Origin: Rotaria socialis
Taxonomy: Eukaryota; Rotifera; Eurotatoria; Philodinida; Philodinidae
Reading direction: 5' to 3'
Assembly (NCBI GenBank): GCA_905331475.1
Contig: CAJNYU010003848.1
Span: forward strand, 22,447-86,446
DNA: 64,000 nucleotides
In this document: positions 58,135 through 64,000 of the stretch, in pieces
Layout: each line of letters starts with the position of its first letter
Numbering within the stretch: position 1 is the stretch's first letter
Made by a program: the position numbers and the translations under genes
Notes under the pieces: model-generated
The model's input: the letters and a program-made list of their open reading frames with translations, nothing else
What the model was told of the DNA's origin: nothing
Databases searched by the model: none

Positions 58135-59987
58135 CAGTGAAGGAGTCAGGATTTTGGTCTAGGACGGGGGTGGGGGGGGGGAGGGGCTCAGGCCCCTCAT
58201 ATATTGAGTCATAAGACAATTTTTTCTATGTATTTTGATTTTTTCAATAGGACGGGTTCCAAAAATTTTTACTATTATTATATCTGATACTACAAAAAAC
58301 TCACATCAAGCTGAAGCATGTTCTTAATACCCAAAAACAAAAACAGAAATTGAAAAAACCAACCAAAACTGAGAAAGTTTTATAACTTTACTGTTGCTGT
58401 TTGTCGATTATTACTGATATCTGAAGAGATTTTTGAAAGATGTGTTTTTGTCTAATCCAAAAATGTATTAATAGGTGATTGGAAAGTTTTCAGGCAAAAT
58501 GCTTTTTCACTTGTACCTCAACGGAAAGTAATTTCGCCTTGCTTAAAACTATTATTAGATACTATCAAAATTTGGTGTCCTTTTTGAAAATTGACTTAGA
58601 ATTCTCTGTTTCCCTTCGAAAATAATCAGTGAAATAGTCTTTAGAAAATCAAACAAATAGGCCACGATAGAAACATTTTCCATTCATTTTTGTATTTTGG
58701 TTTCCAGTTCGAAAAGAAAACTTTGTATCCTGCCCTATAAATCAGCTTGCAGAATCGAAGATATCCTAAAAAATGGACTATATGAAGTTTCTTGGCTCTC
58801 CCTCAGGCATCTCAGTTAACTGTTCTTCCCAAAACTCATTTCTAAAAAATCGACTTTTTGCCAAAAATCATTTCACGTTAAGACAAGCTCTTAAGAAATG
58901 GGTGGAGAATTAATATCTCACTTTGTCGGGAAATATTCGCGCCAGAAATGACGGATTACTACAATTCTTAACATATTCGTAAAGTAGCTTACGGTTCAGA
59001 CAAAAAGTTGTTAGCCCATCATGGAAAGTAACTTTTCACGCTCTGCACTAAATCCTTCACTATATTTGAATAAAAATATCCACAACATTTATTAGCCCAT
59101 TTTCGAAAAAGAGCAAAACTTAAGCCATAGACGAGCTTTCGACTTGTCTGAAATGCATTCTAGTTGAGTGATAATGAACAACATATATTATCTGAAAATC
59201 TTCCAATCATTAGTTATGTGTTGGAAGGATAGGTTATAATTTCTAGAACCTAATTGGGAATTAGAATTAAAGTATTCTATTCTCGTCCGAAACAGATTCG
59301 AGCTTCGCACAATAACTAAAGTATTCAAATCTTCAATTTCAAAGACTTATACATCTTTTTATAGAAAATTCATCCCTTAAAAATTTGACCAGGGGGGCTG
59401 AGCCTCCTATCCCCTCTGTGACGACAGCAACGTCACTGATCTTGTCTTGATGTTTGTTGTATCATGTATATTGTTTCTCCTCTGTGTTGTTCTCTCTTAT
59501 TGCTTATTGTCGTGTTTGTTATTTTCAACATTGGCACCATTATTTCGTTTTTCGCGCTTAGACTCAGAGAAATGAGATATAATTACTCTCTCTTTTTCTC
59601 CTCAAGTTTCTTAGAAGCTTCTTGATATATCTCTCTTCACTGAGATATACTAATTCTTCTTTTTCTTCTCTGACTACTATTTTTCTTTTTGATCAATTAC
59701 ATACTACCTTTTTCTTTTCAACTTGATTGTTCTTTACAATCAACCTAACTCGATTGTTCCTTACAATCGTTCGAACTCGTGTCAGCTAATTGCTTGTGGA
59801 GTTCTTCTTATTATTCTCAACTATTTCTGTTCATTGAATAAACAATTGGATCTTCATCCAATATTCAATACTATTTAATTTTCGTTGTTGTCATTCTGCC
59901 ATAACCAATACTGTGGCACCTGGCATTATTATTCGAAGCGTCTCTGATCCTCATCAAGGCGCTACACCCTCCCTGACTCCACCACTG
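58135..59987. mobile_element. Old hAT-like element, non-coding, possibly nested
   Basis: The left end CAGTGAAGGAGTCAGG and the inverted right end (reverse complement CAGTGGTGGAGTCAGG) match at 14 of 16. Flanks ATCAAAAC (58127-58134) and ATCAAAGT (59988-59995) match at 6 of 8, consistent with an aged 8-bp duplication. A G-rich tract (58165-58185) follows the left end. A second internal end, ...CAACGTCACTG at 59438, and a direct repeat CACTGATC at 59434-59441 and 59983-59990 suggest a later insertion of about 540 bp (pyrimidine-rich, with an AATAAA near 59838, perhaps a solo LTR). No frame over 60 codons. Confidence 0.45.
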
Positions 59988-59995
59988 ATCAAAGT

Positions 59996-61380
59996 CAGTG
60001 TTTATTATATATAAACGAGCAATAGATCATTTAGATAATGCGAAGAGAATTCGTTCGTCGTAAGTTATTGCTGAACATGAACGGTTTTTTCCATGCCATG
60101 AAGATTCAAAGGAAATAGTGAATATAAATTTTAAAGCGAAGCTTATTGCGACTGCCCACTCATTCCACTAAAGAAATCACTAATTAGAGATCACTGTAAT
60201 TAGAATTCTATGTCTCTAATTATCATTACGGACCTTAATAACTAAACTAGGCTACCATCCCATGTAGCCAATAATGGATGAATAATGGGAAAATGACCCA
60301 TTATTTTCCATTTTTTCAAAAAAATGAATTAAAGCATTATCAGGCATAATGTAGAAATTGAGGATAATGTATTATTATTCAATGTATTTCAAAGCATTAT
60401 TTCGAGTAATGTTTTTAAATTAGAAAATTCACTATTTTCGTACAAGAAATATTGAAAAAGTAATTTAACAGCTACATGTTTGAGTTATCATAGCTTTCTG
60501 TATATCAAGCGCTTTTCAATAAGAGTCGGACAAGTTAAAGATCTAATAAAACATGTAACCTGAGTAACAGCGCTCAGAGTATATTTTGAATCCCCTTTCC
60601 CCCGATAATGGAAACCTAATTGTATTTTCAGAAATCACTTGGGTATTCAAGGAAACATACACTATATTGTAAACTTGACTCAAAATCTAATGAGGTATAT
60701 TAGATTATCCGTTGAGTTTCCAAAATATTTCTCCAGACAAGCCGAAGATTTTCTGGGTTTACTCAATTGCTAAAATGTGCACCAACAACTCGAAATCCGA
60801 TCTCGAGTTTCTATTTGATGTAACGAAAGACTACTAGAGTTTGAATGCTTTTAGAATAGTCTGTAGAATGAAAGATATCACAGTCCTAAAACCTCTCAAA
60901 ATAAGTTTTTACTCTTTGTCATAGCTCAGTTTCGGATGTATCTAGTGAAATAAAACTGCTCACAGTATCAAGTATAACAGATTAGATCGTGAATCATTTT
61001 GTTTTCCAAATCTGAAACCATTTAAATACTATTGAAACAGTCCTATGTCATATATACGTTCTTCAACTGTTTTCGCTTTCAACTACAATTCGACAAGATC
61101 CAAGTGGTAAGTTTGAATTCAATAATAAATAAATGTGGAAGCCTCGGATTTAAATCCGAGTGTTATGTGTAATTCAAAAAGTGAAGCTGATGGCAAATTA
61201 GTTCTGATCAAACTGTCTAAAATAATTCATCCTTGAGCGCACTAAGGAACTGTTTCTTAGGCCCTGCGGATGCCCTCTTTTGGTCCTATAGGATGCGGCG
61301 AGGAATTAGTTCAGGAGACTTTATTTATTTGTACAATTAAAAACTTGTTTATTTTAGTTAAACCTGATTTCATTTTATAA
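59996..61380. other. Gene-free AT-rich region
   Basis: Short palindromes occur, for example AATAATGGG/CCCATTATT at 60281-60305 and an 18-bp perfect palindrome at 61143-61160, with many CATTAT runs at 60280-60420. No gene was found. Confidence 0.35.
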
Positions 61381-61649
61381 ACTCATATTAATTATGTCAT
61401 GTTTGAGTATACATTGTTGAGGACTATTTGTGAAGGGTACGAGAGCATCATAATGATTGTCAGTGAAGTGAACACATAAACTCAATTTATTTATATCTGA
61501 GTTATATCCAATATATTTAAGATGACCACCTGCAGTATCTTTATCGAATCTATCGATTAGTTTCTGTATACTGATATCAGATGGAATATGGTGTTCATGT
61601 TTTGGATTATTGTCGAATTTGACATATGAATAAATAGGCTGACATAAAA

Positions 61650-62036
61650 CTATAGAAAGCGCCTGAATTTGAACTTCTCCAGTCCATTGTCCATCCGTGG
61701 TATTCTATTCAACTGCTCTTCGAATGAATACTTCAATGTCCTACAAATGTTTTTGAAATGATCACTATTATTAATCACCGCATTGATTGCCAATAGCCTC
61801 ATTGACTGTGTTAGTTTTTCAGATCCAATCTTAATTATTGAAAGAGAATTATACAAACAATTGCCATCTGAAGTGGCACGAGCTCTTGCGTAAACTGAAT
61901 CAAATGCTTGAACAGAATATTCTGTTCTCGGTCTCAATTTAACAGATTGATCTTTATTATGCACAGTTACATATGGTGAGCTTTCAAGTGAATGATGAAT
62001 CGTTTGAGCTTGACTTAAAATTTGATCTATAGTCAC
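61650..62036 (-). pseudogene. OTU-protease piece of the Helentron
   Basis: Carries the catalytic Cys motif (TSDGNCLYNSLS). The frame is lost near 61655-61665, after which the remainder with the catalytic His (HFTDNHYDALV, about 61425-61460) continues one frame over, so it is inactive as a single enzyme. Confidence 0.65.
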
Positions 62037-62104
62037 AGTATTATTATTAATATCATGTAGAGAAAACAGTGATCAAGAATCTTTCTTGAGTTTAAATAAA
62101 TCAT

Positions 62105-62330
62105 TTCATAGTTTTCGAAACAAGATTCTTCATCAACTTCCACCGTATCGTATTGATCATAAATGTTATGATCTTTGAAATTAAAAGGCATATCCTTTAT
62201 GAATTTGCTCGTTTCCATCAATCATTTCATGACCTTCGAAAGAGGATTCCTCGTCAATCTCCATCATATTAAATTGATCATCAATTCTAAGATCTTCAAG
62301 GTTAAAAGGTGTATCTGTACGACTGTGTTC
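62105..62330 (-). repeat. Tandemly duplicated acidic linker
   Basis: Two copies of a roughly 35-codon unit: one reading NLEDLRIDDQFNMMEIDEES and then EGHEMI, the next reading NFKDHNIYDQYDTVEVDEES and then ENYEMI. They are clearly homologous, so a linker inside the Helentron reading frame has been duplicated and then diverged. Confidence 0.6.
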
Positions 62331-63299
62331 GTTTTCATCAACAAGAAATTGAGTCACAATTTCATGTTTTCTTATCCATATTGGTTTATGAAAACTTGTG
62401 AGACTTTCAAAATAATCAGATTTCAAGTCATTCACATTATTGAAGCAATAGTCAATCTGCGTTTTAGCATGAGTTGAACTTTTACTTAGTTTATTAATCA
62501 AAGTACGCCTGAATGATTCCATATATTTAATAAATTTGTGATTGGTTTTTATCTTCAGATCTATATTGATATCACCAACAACAATTATATTTTCACATAT
62601 CGCTAAAACTTCTGGGTAATATTGAAACATTTGTCTCAACATTCATGGGAACATTTACTAAAGTACCTTTGAGACTAAATTGTTTACAAAAGCTTAAAGT
62701 TCGAATTACCATAAAAGGAATTCTTGGTGATATCAATCTTTCTTCTAATTCAGTGAAGCTTTTCAAGGAATCCGGTACCTCAGAGAATGCTAAACCATTA
62801 GATAGACAAAGATTGGATACTTTATTCAACATGATGTCCTTTCTACAAGTGACACATAATTTGATGATTGTATTTTTGAGATAACAAATTGTATCAATAA
62901 ATTATTTTTTTAATCCTTTGTTTGCTAACATCTCAATTGTCAATTCTCTGATTGAATACTCAAACCATAAACCACCGCAATAGTTGCAAATATGAATAGG
63001 TCCTTCTTTTATTTTTGACTCGTAATTTGGTTTCATGACATCAACAAAATTATTTTTGTATTTATCTCTACTATAATACATACTTAATGCATTTCTTCTT
63101 CTCTCTTCCTCTTTGTATTCTTCCTCTTCACATTGTATTTGAAGCGGCTTTAATCTTCTTTCATTTCCCCGAGTTTTAAATTCATTATTTTTACGTTCAA
63201 TTTTAAGAGAATTCGCTCGTCGTCTATTGACTAACAAGCGGAACTCATCATCAGTTCTTCTTTCTCTCGTTCTCTCTCTCATCTCACTCGGCATTTCTT

Positions 63300-63590
63300 T
63301 GAGATATAGATCTTCTTTTTATCTTCGGCATTTTTTCCAGTCAGTTCAAAAAGGACGAGGGGCGTTAAGAGCCGAAATCGGCCCCCTGCAGGAACCGGGA
63401 TTTTCCCTACCAAAATTATCAAAAGCGATGTCAAAAATTGTTTTATAGCAAAATCTGTTCAATATACTATATGTTTTGTAGGCACAGACAGCCCAAACTT
63501 TAATACTCAAAATGAGGATTTAACCTTATGTTACGTTTTAAATACGCCTAACATCCACCGACTTTTTAACTTCTATCACTTCTCATTCCC
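63300..63590. other. Region upstream of the Helentron head
   Basis: A GC-rich patch at 63355-63410 (GCCGAAATCGGCCCCCTGC) contrasts with the flanks and contains a GCCGA/TCGGC inverted pair. It may belong to the element's terminal region. Confidence 0.3.
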
Positions 63591-63960
63591 TAGATCTTGA
63601 TCAGATCTAGAGTTCTATGTAAAAAAATCGCTGAAAAAACCTCGGCCAGGAAGTCATGATAAGAGCAACAAATCAAATTTTTTGAAAAATGATCCTGATC
63701 TCTGATGAGAGGGCTAAGAGAATAATCTCGAGTTTAATCGGAACCAGTATGAATTCTGTATTATAAGATAGATCTTGATCGGATCTACTGTTTTAAGTAA
63801 AACAATTGTGGAAAAGCGTTGGCCACAAAAAATTACCGTAAAAATATCAAGGTATGTAGATGTTTTTATGCTATTTGTCATTATTATTTTTCGCATGCTG
63901 CTCGAACAACGCTGGAAATCAGTAAAACCAAAACCATATTCAAAATCAGCGTTCAAACTG
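63591..63960. repeat. Diverged tandem repeat, about 178-bp period
   Basis: TAGATCTTGATC(A/G)GATCTA occurs at 63591 and again at 63769, followed each time by a similar run (TATGTAAAA or TTAAGTAAAA, then GAAAAA or GAAAAG and C(C/G)TTGGCCA or CTCGGCCA). Two copies are visible before the window ends. Confidence 0.45.
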
Positions 63961-64000
63961 AGTAGAAACGCATGAACTTTAAAGAATTTTAACCATTTTT

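Larger units (their letters stand above)
61381..63294 (-). mobile_element. Decayed, internally deleted Helentron (Helitron-like) element
   Basis: Minus-strand pieces run in Helentron order. (1) 62902-63294: Arg-rich head and a zinc motif CNYCGGLWF. (2) 62593-62832 and just upstream: CVTC, then LSNGLAFSEVPDSL and SPRIPFMVIR, VNVPMNVETN, the conserved core that precedes the helicase in these elements (DUF6570-like). (3) 62181-62642: endonuclease/exonuclease/phosphatase-like (VVGDINIDL, THAKTQIDYCFNN). (4) 61381-62036: OTU cysteine protease with DGNCLYNS and a late HYDALVP. The Rep (HUH) and PIF1 helicase domains expected between parts 2 and 3 are missing, and frames shift, so it is dead. The acidic linker of part 3 is duplicated. 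Confidence 0.7.

Overview
This is a eukaryotic nuclear window. It is AT-rich, its genes are split by short GT-AG introns (about 35-75 nt, rarely longer), and several start codons sit directly behind a pyrimidine tract and AG, as expected for spliced-leader trans-splicing. Two long genes pair an arginine ADP-ribosyltransferase-like domain with kinesin-light-chain-type TPR repeats. There are also plant/fungus-like genes (a BAHD-type acyltransferase and a hevein plus expansin-like secreted protein) and many small degenerate transposons. This combination fits a bdelloid rotifer (Adineta/Rotaria type) best; that is inferred from gene content and gene structure, not from a marker gene.

Layout. 1-7.3 kb: a large RRM/CCCH/pseudokinase fusion gene (+) and a membrane-anchored 2-hydroxyacid oxidase (-). 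8.5-14.4 kb: ART-TPR copy 1 (-) and an F-box gene (+). 14.4-16.7 kb: a stop-riddled reading frame and a MITE. 16.8-19.4 kb: an intronless BAHD-like acyltransferase (+) and a TMEM272-like four-helix membrane protein (-). 21.0-25.5 kb: a tight same-strand cluster, eIF4E2/4EHP, two TMEM254-like genes, MsrB and RRP15, which looks like a trans-spliced operon; the last eIF4E2 intron holds a foldback transposon. 26.9-29.2 kb: a von Willebrand A protein with a Pro/Tyr/Gln tail built from phase-1 mini-exons. 31.6-39.3 kb: a PARP, a hevein/expansin-like protein, a Ly6-like protein and ART-TPR copy 2. 39.3-48.4 kb: gene remnants, a possible cyclic neuropeptide exon, a GNAT enzyme, a hAT-type MITE with a perfect 8-bp target duplication, a membrane-anchored methyltransferase-like protein and a three-exon gene of unknown function with a 1.4-kb intron. 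49.9-57.3 kb: an 11-exon helical-repeat-like protein, a small secreted protein, a YCII-like protein, a neuronal-calcium-sensor-like protein and a second Ly6-like gene. 57.3-64 kb: gene-poor, transposon-derived DNA with an old hAT-like element and a decayed Helentron (DUF6570-like, endonuclease/exonuclease and OTU protease pieces).

Most host genes are ordinary single-copy eukaryotic functions: translation control, rRNA processing, redox repair, calcium sensing. The accessory part (ADP-ribosylation enzymes, cell-wall-type proteins, BAHD enzyme, Ly6 proteins) is what distinguishes this genome. Exon boundaries were placed by hand from GT/AG signals and phase agreement, so single junctions may be off.
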